Assembly (NCBI GenBank): GCA_025330725.1
Contig: JAIWND010000048.1
Location: 62,001 to 126,000 of the forward strand
DNA length: 64,000 nt
Direction of reading: 5' to 3'
Origin: Chlamydoabsidia padenii
Lineage: Eukaryota; Mucoromycota; Mucoromycetes; Mucorales; Cunninghamellaceae
A program made the translations under genes and the position numbers. Below the pieces are notes generated by a model. It did no database searches. It was not told the DNA's origin and worked only from the letters and a program-made list of their open reading frames with translations. Of the stretch, positions 25,944 through 36,966 are shown piece after piece; the first letter of the stretch is position 1; each line of letters begins with the position of its first letter.

Positions 25944-27851
25944 CTAGTTGATTTCAGCTAATTTGGACAAAAGAGTAGATACCATATCCGTACGAGGAAT
26001 AGAAATACCACCACCTTGAGCAGCATCTTTGGATCGCATGTCCTTGATACGCACCATACCTTGATCAACTTCGTCACGACCAATAATGACAGCCAACGGG
26101 ATACGTTCCTTTTCACACACAGCAAACTGTTTATCCAACTTTGGTTTGGTCTTGAACATGAAGGAAGCGTTGATGTCTTGATCCCATAATTCCTTGGCCA
26201 GTTCCATACGTTCCTTTAACAGGGAATCTCCGACGGAGATCACATACACTTGGGTTTCATTACTCTTGATATCCGCCAATTGTTGTTTGGCCATCAGAAT
26301 GGAGAAAACACGTTCGACACCGATAGATATACCTACACAGGGGATCTTCAAGTTGGGCTCACCCTTCTTGTTCGTACCACTGAACATGCCCACCAAGTTG
26401 TCGTATCGTCCACCGGCGGCAATAGAGCCCACTCCAACTGTTGATTCGTCAAATTCTTCATCTTCTCCGCCCTTCTTGGTCTTCTTTTTCTTGTCATCCA
26501 CCACAGCAGCAACAGTAGACATTTCTAAATGGTAACCGTGAAAAGACGTTAGTTTAAAGTTGTGCGTGTAGCCCAAAAACATTGATCACTTACTAGGGGG
26601 AGCAGATTTTTCAGTAACGGCTTCGTAAATGATACCAGTATAATAATCCAAACCACGGGCCAAACTCATATCAAATGACATCTATGTATAAAATTGTCAA
26701 GTTCTCGATGGCTTCTCCCTCCCCTCCCCCTCCTTACCAATTCGGTAATACCAAATGCATCCAAAAAGTCGAACAATAAAGACATATCAGCCAAACCCTC
26801 AGAAGCATTCTTGTTTGCAGTCAAAACCTTATCTTGTAAGAGTTTTTCTAACAAATCACGACCACCCTTCAATTTGACATATTCACCAATCTTATCAGCT
26901 ACTTGTTCGTCCAATCCTTTTTCTACTGTCATTTCCTTTTTCACATCTTCCCAAGGTAGTTTATCCAATTTGTCAACTGCAGATGAAATAGGGCGGATGC
27001 TGGCTTCAGGGACACCACATACTTCAAAAATACCGTCCAAAATCTTACGATGGTTAAGCTAAATCCCCCAAAAAAAAGGAAGGGGGACATTGAATATCAA
27101 AGTTAACATATTTCCTTTTTTGTTGTTGTTACCTTCACAGTGAACTTGCCAATATCAAGATTAGTCAAAGCTTCACATAAAATACGGAGGCACTCCGCGT
27201 CGGGGATCATAGGATCATAAGTACCGGCAATATCGAAATCACATTGATAGAATTCCCGCATACGGCCTTTGGTCATGGCTGGTTGATCCCGACGGTACAC
27301 TTTGGCGATATGATATCGTTTCAAATTTTGATATTCCTTGCCATTCATCGCCAAGAACCGAGCGAAAGGGACTGTCAAATCGTATCGTAATGAACATTCT
27401 TCTCCCCCTTGATCAGCCAGATCGTAAATCAATTTGGAATCTTCACCGTATTTGCCGCTGAGAATTTCTTTGAGTTCGAACACGGGAGTATCGATTGTTA
27501 CCGCACCGTGCTTTTTGAAGACTTTGGTGATGGTCGAAAATACCTTTTCGCGGATCGCCATGTCTTTGTCGTTGTAATCTTTCGTACCCTTCATAAAAGA
27601 AAAGAGTTAAATATGATGATGATGTTTTTTTACGTGCTATCATATACCTTGGCAGTTTTGAGTGTAAATGTGTTCTTTGTAGTCTTGGTCTTTTTACCGC
27701 CTTCTAAAGCAGCCAATTCTTGATGAAGAGTACGCAAGGCAGCGGCTTCAGGATCAACGACGGATTTTTCGGCACCATCGGCTTTCAAGTGACGTACTTT
27801 TGCTGCTTGGATTTCAATCGCTTGAGTGAGTTCTTCTTTACGGTCAGCCAT
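25944..27851 (-). CDS. HTS1: Histidyl-tRNA synthetase
   Basis: A class II aminoacyl-tRNA synthetase charging tRNA-His. The ATG at 27851 begins [20 protein letters not shown], a WHEP-type helical domain found on several eukaryotic synthetases. The catalytic core starts [17 protein letters not shown]. It continues with [15 protein letters not shown], motif 2 ([20 protein letters not shown]), the HisA motif [22 protein letters not shown] and motif 3 ([16 protein letters not shown]). The C-terminal anticodon-binding domain ends LLSKLAEIN at 25944. Four or five short introns interrupt it. A Lys-rich insertion ([16 protein letters not shown]) sits in the core. The reading frame stays open upstream of the ATG with a basic, acid-poor stretch but no upstream ATG, which bears on how a mitochondrial form might be made. 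Confidence 0.97.
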
Positions 27852-28631
27852 GTTGTCAGGTATTGTTAGTGAGAAAGGGGCGTATAAAATATGAGGAGGC
27901 TTGTGTTTTTTTTTTGTTGATGTGTTCAATCTCCGGTGATGCAAAAAAAGGATCTGCTTGTTATCGTGTCTTTCAATGACTCTTTTCGATAATAATTAGC
28001 TTGTTTTATATTTTGACTACCGAGTAACATGACTGTGAGGGGGTTTTATATTCGAAAGGATGTGGTGATTACTCTTCAAGTGTCATGTTCGGTCATCCCT
28101 AGTTGTAGTTACAGTGATGCTGCGGGGCCACGTTTTCCCGGAGTTTAAATTGAAGGTCGCTGTTGCCAGGGGCAATGCAAAAAAGTTGGTTTCGGGTGAA
28201 CTGTGTCCTTTGGTTGTTTATGTTGCTTGAGAGTTTAACCGGAAATGGGATTTTTGTCTTCATAATCGGCTAATAATGAAAAAAAAAAATCATGCACAAA
28301 ATTTTAAAAGACCACCTGAATGGTATGTGCATTGCAAGCGATTCCTTTTTTTTAGAGGTAGTGAGATAGAGAGAGTTAAAAAAGAAATCATTCATGCGTT
28401 ATACACTAATATCATTAGAAATTTTGGATGCAAAACACTAGGAGTTTTTATGATAAAAAAAAGATGATGGCATGTACAGTACAGCTCATTTTCTTTTAGT
28501 GTAACAGACACAGAAGAAAAAACGTGACGCATACCCTATCCCCCGTCCCCCAATGCCCTTTTTAAAATAAAACCTCCTTTTTTTGTTCGCTCTTTATCGT
28601 TAAAACCCATCTCGTTATACAGCTTTTTTTC
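27852..28631. other. Divergent promoter region between HTS1 and the CBS-PB1 gene
   Basis: No gene supported. The 780 bp separate two divergent genes and presumably hold both promoters. An open frame at 28276-28467 is A-rich and unlikely to be coding. Confidence 0.5.
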
Positions 28632-29696
28632 ATGTCTGTAGTTTCAGCACAAAGTAAAAGGTCTCATAGACCATCTCCCCCAATCCAAGATGACTTGTCA
28701 ACAATATCAAGCCGACAGCGTCAATCAAAGAAGGATGAGGTAAAGCCCAAAGAGGCAAAAAAAGGGGGTAGTCGTTATTAAGAGAATCCTTTCCATAGGC
28801 CATTCGTAAAAAAATTGAAACCGAACTCAGCAAAAAACGTAGCACGACATCATCCAGTCGATTAAAACAATCGACCTCAACCTCGACTAATCGTAAGATT
28901 GCAGGTACAGTATCGGCATTGCGACCAGCACAAGCATTGACCATTCGAGAGCATATCTTGGTCATTGAGGCTGCTCAACTAATGGCGGCCAAACGAAGCG
29001 ACTGTGTCTTGGTGGTGGACGACGAAGACCATTTGAGTGGGATTTTCACAGCCAAGGATTTGGCTTATCGTGTGGTAGCCGAAAGTCAAGATGCTCGGGC
29101 AATCACGGTGGCAGATATCATGACACATAAACCACTCTGTGTTACCTCTGATACAAGTGCTCAGGATGCCTTGAACTTGATGGTTTCTCGAGGATTCCGT
29201 CATTTGGTAAGTAAAGAATAGTGCCAAATTCAAAAAAACAAAAAACAAAAACAAAAACAAAAAAGATTGACATATTGTTATTTTTGTAGCCTGTTTGTAA
29301 TGAAGAAGGAGACATTTTTGGTTTGTTGGATATAACAAAATGCTTATACGAGGCATTGAACAAAATGGAACGTGCTTACGGATCATCAAGAAAACTTTAC
29401 GACGCTTTGGAAGGTGTGGAACGGGAGTGGGTTAATAGTCCCGTACAATTCGTGGCCTATATGGAAGCTTTGAGAGATAAAATGTCATGCCCGGATTTGA
29501 CTTCGGTCCTGGAGGATCCTCATCAAAACGAAGCTGATCCTGCCGTTCAGGTCCTTGTTAAAGCTCAAGTCCGAGATGTGGCCAAATTGATGAAAGAATA
29601 CCATACCACTGCCGTGTTAGTGATGGATCATGGTGGTTTGGCTGGTATATTCACAACGTAAGGCTACAATGTAGATGCAAAAGATAAGACATCTGA

Positions 29697-29731
<35 letters not shown>

Positions 29732-30148
29732 GCGGTATTTAGCAAGGACATTGTAAGAAAAGGGTGTAAAAAAGAGGGAGGTATTGTCAAGTTAATAAAC
29801 GTAATTTATCATTTTAGGTTCTTCGTGTTATCGCTGCTGGATTGCAACCTGATAATTGCTCTGTGGTAAGAGTGATGACCCCACATCCTCGATGTTGTTT
29901 ACCCTCCACCACTATTCTCGAGGCCCTGAAAATCATGCATGGTAAGAAAACTCCGCCCGAATGACCAGACATTCACTTTTTTTTTCTTTTTTCTGTTAGA
30001 TGGTCATTTCCTAAACTTACCAGTAGTTAATGAGGACAAGCAAATCATAGGTTTAGTGGATGTTCTTCGGTTAACTTATGCCACATTAGAAAGAGTAAGT
30101 GAATCAGTAAACGCCTTCCCCCTAGAAATGAGACTAAGCAATCAATGA

Positions 30149-30190
<42 letters not shown>

Positions 30191-31245
30191 TAAAACAGAT
30201 CAATGATATTGAAGGAAATGGTGGAGAAGGGGCAAGTAAGTTTTGGAATAACATTGCAGCGGCCAATGATCATACAATCGAAACGGATTCAGCCATTTCC
30301 GATTCATTATCTCAAGCGGCCAATTCACACATGTTTCGATCCTCCCCATCAGCAACACCTCAACCTGATCTAATGCTTCACCACTCGTCAGCTTATGCAG
30401 GTCATCAAGACCCCATGGATGATGATTTGATTCAACCTGGAGACAGCGCATCTATGGTACAACAACAAAAAGAAAATGATTTGGGCTCAGTTCTTTCTTC
30501 TTCCAACGTTTCAGCCGGTACCTTTTCCTTTAAATTCAATTATGGATCAAAAACGTATCGATTCAGAAGTAGTGATTATTCTTTGGGGGAGATACGAGCC
30601 ATTGTGCGACAAAAAATCATGATGGATCATTTATCCCTCTCTCAATCTTATGTGGCCATTGAATCGAAAAAGAAAACCAACTCCAATGATGATGGTGATG
30701 ACGAAGAACAAGAACAAGAGATGGAGGAGGACGATTCTTGGTTGACGATTTCATATGTGGATGATGAAAATGATCAGGTGCTGATGACCACTGATGCAGA
30801 TGTTCAAGAAGCCGTTCAATTGACAAGGAAAATGGGTCGAGATCGGGTTCGATTGTTTGTTCATGATACATTAATAGAAAGTATGCCAGAACCACCCCTG
30901 GCTCAACCTACGGTACTTCCTTATACACCACCACCTACGCAACAACAACAATTGCCAGTACTATCTGATCCCCCTTTACCTAAAAATGATGACCCCATTA
31001 TTCCACCTTCTAGAAGCCCAAATCAGCAGCTGTCAAAAAAGCAAGCAAAACCAAGTGTTCAGGAGCACAGTGATAACGAAGAAGATTATATTAAAAGAAG
31101 AAGAGACTATGCGAAAGAGTTTAATCTCCCGATCCCGCAAGAATTACTTTTACCCGCGGCTGTTACTTTCTTGGGTGTAGTTATTCTTGGTGTCTTTACC
31201 ATCTCTAGATTAACAGGTAGTAGTTCCCCATCATCAAGATATTGA
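28632..31245 (+). CDS. Four-CBS plus PB1 domain protein with C-terminal anchor
   Basis: The start is the ATG at 28632 (MSVVSAQSKRSHRPSPP). A basic Ser/Thr-rich N-terminus is followed by two CBS pairs: LRPAQALTIREHILVIEAAQ and ADIMTHKPLCVTSDTSAQDA (about 28910-29330), then LVMDHGGLAGIFTTKDIVLR and RVMTPHPRCCLPSTTILEAL (about 29550-30090). A PB1 domain lies at about 30520-30850 (FKFNYGSKTYRFR). After a Pro-rich linker comes one hydrophobic segment (AAVTFLGVVILGVFTI) near the C-terminus, which would anchor it to a membrane. CBS pairs usually sense adenine nucleotides, and PB1 domains mediate protein pairing. The domain order matches fission yeast Mug70-like proteins, whose biochemical role is poorly known. 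Introns include a T30 tract (29701-29730) and an AT microsatellite (about 30150-30187). Confidence 0.93.
30150..30187. repeat. AT microsatellite in an intron
   Basis: A TATATA run inside the intron just upstream of the exon that starts INDIEGNGGEG in the CBS-PB1 gene. No coding role is apparent. Confidence 0.85.
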
Positions 31246-31848
31246 GCAACACTAAACACCCACTTTAATTTCTCTTTTCCACTTATTACTACTTACTATT
31301 ACTCTATCTCTCCTAATCTTTTTAACATGAATTAAAGTTTTTTGACTCTTTGATAGTTTTTTAAAACTCCACTTCATGCAGTTGAATCGCCGATTAATCA
31401 GTGCGAGGAAATCCCTACGTATCCGTAGCAAATAGAGATATACTCCACTTCCATGTTCGGAGTTGAAGGTACCTCCAGACTACCAACTCCTGTAAAAAGT
31501 TTTAAACAACATTGATTACCAGTATTGATGGGGAGTATTTTCCTCTAGGTTAAATTATGCCAATAGCCCATTCATCAATGAAAAACAACAACCAGGCGAT
31601 GGTATATACATATGTAGTAAGCCGAGTGCCCATTGCAAAAAAAGTAAATATAAGATAATTTCAGTAACATGTAAAAGTCGTCAATGTTTCCTATATATTG
31701 CTTTATTTAAAAAACAACAACATAATAACAGGAAAAGATGATATGATGAGTAAACACAATAGTATATGTTTATATATATATATATATATATATTTATTCG
31801 TAAAAAGATAATATCAACTCATCAAAGGAGCTTGTGCTTTATGTGTGC
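31246..31848. other. Intergenic region between convergent genes
   Basis: No gene supported. The region contains one isolated end of the repeat family seen at 24811 (31409-31432) and an AT microsatellite at about 31771-31793. Confidence 0.5.
31409..31432 (-). repeat. Solo end of the CGTAGCAAAT repeat family
   Basis: Read in reverse, ATTTGCTACGGATACGTAGG matches the terminal inverted repeat of the 346-bp element at 24811 at about 22 of 25 bases. No partner end was found nearby, so it is an isolated end or a truncated copy. Confidence 0.55.
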
Positions 31849-32984
31849 TCAATCCATCAATCCAGGTTGATAAGCATGATAGGTATAATAAGCCCCAAAA
31901 ATCAAGAAGAGAATCGCTCCAGATAAGGTCACTAGAAGAAGAAGAAGAAGAAGAAGAAGGGAATTCATTAATGATAGGTTTTATTTTTGGTTTGTTTCGC
32001 TTACCTGTCCGCACAGAGATTTTGGATGCCAAAAGTCGACCACCAACCACAGCAACACCAGTACACATACTATGACCAATGATCACACCTGCCGTTACCC
32101 AATATACATTCTACACCAAAAAGAAAAAAGTAAAAAGAAGAAAAAAATTGGTCCCCATCCCAGATATTTCTTCCCATCAAACTTACATTAGCAGCGGCCA
32201 AAGCAATAGTTGAGATCTGTGACCGATCACCCCATTCACCCAAGAAGGTCAAGATAAAAGTTTGGACAAAGACCGGTGAGAAGACCAATTGCATGAGGTT
32301 CATCAACCCTTCTTTTGCCTTGACTAATCCATTTTTTTTATCGTCGTCGTCTTGTTTTTGTTCTTCTTCTGCCAAACCTCCGACTTCCATGTTTTCCAAA
32401 TGTTTAGCTCGATCACGATCTTCCACCTGTTTCAATTCTTGTTCTACTTCCTGCATTTCTTCGTCATTGTGATTAGGGTCCATTTGATAAGCTTCATATA
32501 TCATTCGAAGTCCAAAAGTCCAAAACAATAGAGCAGCCAAGAGATCAGTGTAAGCTTTGGGTATCAAGTTAGGCACGACATGACCTAGGGCGGCAGATAA
32601 GATGGACATGACCACCAGAGACGAGAAGGCGGCAACAAATACCGTGAGGCGGGCATGTTTCATTGCCATGATGGCGGCGATCAAGAATGTCTTGTCACCG
32701 ATTTCAGAGACAATGATCATCAATAGGGAAAATAAGAAGGATTGTTGTTGTTCATCAGTAGTAAGAGAGGATGATGTGTTTAGTGATGAGCTTGATTCGG
32801 CTTGTTCAAGTAATGAGGCATCCACAAGCTAACAAGATGTATATATTAAAAGATGTTATAGAGAAAAAGGTTTCATCTGAGATCGTCTTACATCTTCAAC
32901 GGCATCTTCTAGCTGGGCTTGACAAGCAGCAATAAAAAGGAGGGAAAACCCTATAACATAAGCTGGTTTTTTTATCCAAGTCAT
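31849..32984 (-). CDS. GDT1: Gdt1/TMEM165 (UPF0016) cation transporter
   Basis: A Golgi-type Ca2+/Mn2+:H+ antiporter needed for glycosylation in yeast and humans. The ATG at 32984 begins MTWIKKPAYVIGFSLLFIAA, a likely signal peptide. The two defining motifs are intact: EIGDKTFLIAAIMAMKHAR in the first half (about 32700) and EWGDRSQISTIALAAAN in the second (about 32225). An acidic, coiled, Lys/Glu-rich loop of about 70 residues lies between them. The last exon, joined through an acceptor near 31932, gives VTLSGAILFLIFGAYYTYHA and ends at 31849. Length and two-fold pseudo-symmetry fit the family. It converges with the CBS-PB1 gene. Confidence 0.96.
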
Positions 32985-33074
32985 AGAGGTTAAAGATGAA
33001 TCAATGTAAGATGAAGGGAAAAAAAGAAGATGAGGGGGAGGAAACGGAAAGATTTTTTTAAAATGCCGTCACCA

Positions 33075-33078
<4 letters not shown>

Positions 33079-33127
<49 letters not shown>
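33079..33127. repeat. 49-base poly(A) tract
   Basis: An uninterrupted run of A about 95 bp upstream of the Gdt1 start codon (T on the coding strand). It is the longest homopolymer in the window and could be a promoter poly(dA:dT) element or an insertion-derived tail. Confidence 0.9.
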
Positions 33128-33130
<3 letters not shown>

Positions 33131-33167
33131 TTTCAATTTTGAAGAAATGAAACTTTCATTCATCTAT

Positions 33168-33945
33168 TATCGTGTTCGAACATTCCACCAGTAAAGAAAT
33201 CGCAACCATTGGTCAATGACAAACCGGTGCCATTGAACCATTCAGTGAAACTTGTCATGCTGTCCTTCGGATCCCTCGTAGTGATCGGTGTTAGTGGCTG
33301 GAAAATGTAACATCGCGCACTAATACTATACCAAAACTTGAACACTCGTTTAAAAAAAACCATGTAAAGTTTCAAGACCGATACCGCACCCACGATGGAA
33401 CTTCTTACATTTACAAGTCCTCCTCTTCCCAACAAAACAAGAACGACGGTGATGAGGTGTCGATGAAGTAACCACAGTGCGCCCAGTGCAATCAAGGTGA
33501 CACAAGAAGGATATGCATTTAAAAGTCAAGCATCGTTATTTATATATCAAATATCCATGTGTAATGGTTGTATACTGACCATTATTTCTATGTTTACATT
33601 TACAACAAAAGTAGTAAACCAAAGGTTGCCAAGAATCCTAACCGACAACATGATCCTATCTGATACTGCCATCGTTGACGAAACCATGCGTGTCAACCTA
33701 CTTTACCATTTACTACCAAGTTGTCAATCATCTTGATCGTGGTGCAACCTTGGACAAAAAATTGACGAAAAGCTTGGGGATTTGGAAAGGGGGGAACTGG
33801 AGCAAAATGGCGACTATCAGGATCTTATCGCCTTTAACGACATTTATAGCGAACACTAGTATCCCTTCGAACTAACTGTATATTTCGATAGGGGATATTT
33901 TGACAAGGACAAATGGTGTAATATTTGGAGGGAGGTGACGTTGTA
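33168..33945 (+). pseudogene. Unidentified, heavily broken ORF
   Basis: One plus-strand frame from 33168 reads protein-like sequence (VFEHSTSKEIATIGQ, then FQDRYRTHDGTSYIYKSSSS and PQCAQCNQGDTRR) with several in-frame stops. After a frame change a second part reads CNLGQKIDEKLGDLERGELE and AFNDIYSEH, ending near 33945. A CxxC pair suggests a zinc-binding module, perhaps of a transposase DNA-binding domain. I do not recognise the family. It lies next to, and converges with, the Fanzor relic, but no evidence ties the two into one element. Confidence 0.35.
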
Positions 33946-34090
33946 ATGGGTAGTGGAACAAAGTAAAATATATCATAGTATTATGTAGTTTTAGATTAAT
34001 GTAGTATAGTATATACTAAACCAGACAAGAGTCCAATTACTATAAGATAGAAAGGAAGGTTTAGAAAAGGAAAAGAAAAGGAGGTGCCAC

Positions 34091-36966
34091 TTACGGTTTA
34101 TGCGTCAGACGGGTTTTTACTACCCGGATTATTTTCGTTGGGCGTCTGTACGTATCCACGTGTGAAGACGTCCGGCACCAACCACAAATTGCGAACAAGG
34201 CCAAGGAATGAATGTTTCTGGAGGCATTGACGTCTCGTTGCCATACAATGTGGCAAGCATTGCAGATTACCATACTATGCAAGTTTGACCGCCTATTATG
34301 ACCAACACGTACATTTTCCAATGATCGTTTTCCACGTCTCGAACACACCTTCGATGTATATTGTTCGTTCACATCCACCACAAACATTAAGTATTGTCTT
34401 TGTGCCAGCTTTGTTACTTTCCGGAATGCCTTCACTAGACCACGCGGTTTTCTACGGAAAGATCTTCGATCGAACTTTCCGTCACCGACACACAGTAATG
34501 GGATCTTGTTTGATTCTTCAAAGGGATGTTTTTTCCATTTGCGTATTTTAGGTCTACACAGCACGCCCAAGAAAAACAAAACAAAAAGTTACACTATCAC
34601 TCTTTTCAACATATATTTTCAGACGAATTCGCTTACTGTATAGAAGGTATTCCTTGGGAAATTTTGTCGAATTGACACCGTCGTTTCTTCCAACTTCCAT
34701 CGTTCTTCGATCGCTGCCGCTGCACGAAACAACAATTGCCTCTGTTAGAAAGACGTTCATACTTATGTCCACCATCAACAAAGATTTGCACTATTTCTCG
34801 GGTAGCCTTTTGTTTGCCACGGTAATTGAAGAACCGAACTTTTTGAAAATCACCATTATAGAACGAAAGAAGTCTGTCCAATAATTTCATCTTGTTAACA
34901 ATGTATTCTTGTATACGTGCGATTGATGCAGTTTTAGGTGACCCCATGGTGCTTTCGATGGTTCTGATTCCGTGCAAGTCTTTCCAGTTCTTGATCTTTG
35001 TGGTGGTCTTGTTATACCCTGCCGAGCAGTAAAATTCAGCTGCACTGAACTTTAGGACCTGGTGGCGTTTGTCTTCACGAGCGGCCAAGATTGGTTAATC
35101 AATGATATCAGTTTCCAAGTTATAGGCATCAGGATCAGAAGGATTAGACGCAACAAATACTTCAGTTACTCCAGGATCTATCCCCCATACGTCAAAGTAT
35201 TATATAATTGAAGGCTCTATATCATGCAGGGAAATGGGAGTGCCATGTGAAGTTGCCACGGTCTTTTTTGAAAGGAAAGCACAAGGAATATCCATCAGTA
35301 TAAAATTGGTTTTCGAAAATGCCACGCCCTTTCTTGATTTTCGCCATATTGAATATTTTGAAGTTTTCATGTAAAACGTTCGCCAGTAGTCATCTTGAAT
35401 TTTTGCCGCCGACTGGTATATGTCCATTCTGGTAAGACTGAAAGTTCATGATGTGCCCAACTACGATTGACTTGATTGATAGTTGCTTGTGATTGGACAT
35501 CGGTGGCGTTCATTTCTTCCAACTCGACAAGAATATCATAAATGACAGAGGTAAAAAAAAATAAGGATAGCGAGTTATTGTAGATGTTTTTATGAAAATG
35601 AGCATCAGTACGATTTGGAGATTAGATGCACCCATTGTCGAAGAGCTTCCCATACTTGAGAGTTGTTCAGTACCCAAAGACATCGCATCTACATTACTGC
35701 GGTTTTCTCCAGTGTCACCTTTATTGTCAGTGTCATTGTTATCTTTATCATTGCCAGCATTAGTGCCAGTGTCATATTCATCTTCTTTTTCATGGCTAGT
35801 ATCATCTACGATTGCAGGTTGTCGATCTACCTCAGTCAGGCCAGACAGACGGCCCCAGCAATCACTTGTTTCTCCAGTCAGTTGGCGCAAAGCATTCTCC
35901 AGAGAGTCGTTCATATAAGATTCATATAAGAGGAATCCAAATGTGCGGCATATTTAATAGTAGGCCGTTGAGGAGGGAAGTCGGCATTATTGCTTGTGTT
36001 ATAAGTGACAACCGGGCTTGTAGGTACGAGATGTAGATTTGTTCAAACCCTTCCACAAGGTGATTTACCATATTGGAAACATATGAGCGGGCTATAAAGG
36101 CCATTATATTCGCAAAATAATTAGGTGCTTTTCCTTGATTTATGGTGGATGGTAAACGACAAACAGCACTAGGGATCATAACCTTGAATTCTTCAAATGA
36201 TACTTTGATGTTAGTTAGTAGTTGTTCACTGAATAATTCAGTGTTTGACCATTGCCGTCCAGTCATAAGTTGATATACATTATAAGTAAATCGGTAGTCG
36301 AAGCAAACAGATGGTATTGCCTGTCCAGCCACTAGTCGTTGAGTGAAATAATGTAGTATAAAGAGATGACCGCAGATCTTGGCACGACGCACATAACCTA
36401 ACACATTGGACAGAGCAGACATAAATGTCATTTTTTTTTATTGCGCCGGAGGGTTTTCAAAATGCCTGATATACCGTGTTTGATAGTGTTGGTACGGGAG
36501 TCGCCACCCAACAAGTTGCGAGAAGTTGCACTTTGACTATTTTTCTTGTAAGGACATAATTTGTTGGAACTGCGAGAATGCGTCTTCGGTGCTTCAACAT
36601 TTTTCTCCTTTATGCAAGTAGGAGGTGATTTTCTGGATTTATTTTAGTCTTGTATGTTCTTCTGGTGAGCCTTTTTTGCGTCTTCTTTCCCTTTCTTTTC
36701 ATCAAAGTCTTGTTTGCGGCGGGTGATGTTCTTTGACTTGCCACGTCGTTGGCGTTTGGGAGGTTCTGTTTGTTGCAAACAAAAGATGAGTTTTAGAACA
36801 AATAGTCAAAGAGCTATCAAACAATATTTGGCTTACTTGGTTGTTCTTCACTAGCTTTTTGATCCAATGGAAGTAGGTTGGGCCGCCGATTTTGATCCTC
36901 ACCGTCTTCATCTTCTGCCTTGCGCTTCCTCCGAGCTTCCCTCATACCTTGTTTGGTACGCGCCAT
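34091..36966 (-). pseudogene. Fanzor (eukaryotic TnpB-like RNA-guided nuclease) relic
   Basis: A decayed gene of the Fanzor family, eukaryotic relatives of TnpB and Cas12. The ATG at 36966 opens a basic, nuclear-signal-rich N-terminus (KPPKRQRRGKSKNITRRKQ after removing a 71-nt intron at 36766-36836). It then hits an in-frame TAA, runs on in frame to LKTLRRNKKK, and shifts frame at an A run into a helical domain at 36431-35922. Part of the following acidic Asn/Asp-rich stretch (35914-35510) may be an insertion or linker. RuvC-I reads VWGIDPGVTEVFVAS (about 35187-35143), with an in-frame TAA just upstream. The C-terminal block has VGDGKF, DVNEQYTSKVC, CNAC and QRDVNASRNIHS (RuvC-III Asp), ending at 34091. 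The first zinc-finger pair is degenerate (CSRR). At least three stops and two frameshifts are present. Confidence 0.8.

Noticed and set aside
33160..33495. Hydrophobic minus-strand open frame upstream of Gdt1
   Set aside because: The plus strand over the same bases reads more like degraded protein; the minus frame has no family resemblance.
34285..34551. Plus-strand open frame opposite the Fanzor C-terminus
   Set aside because: It is antisense to the zinc-ribbon and RuvC-III block, which explains its openness.
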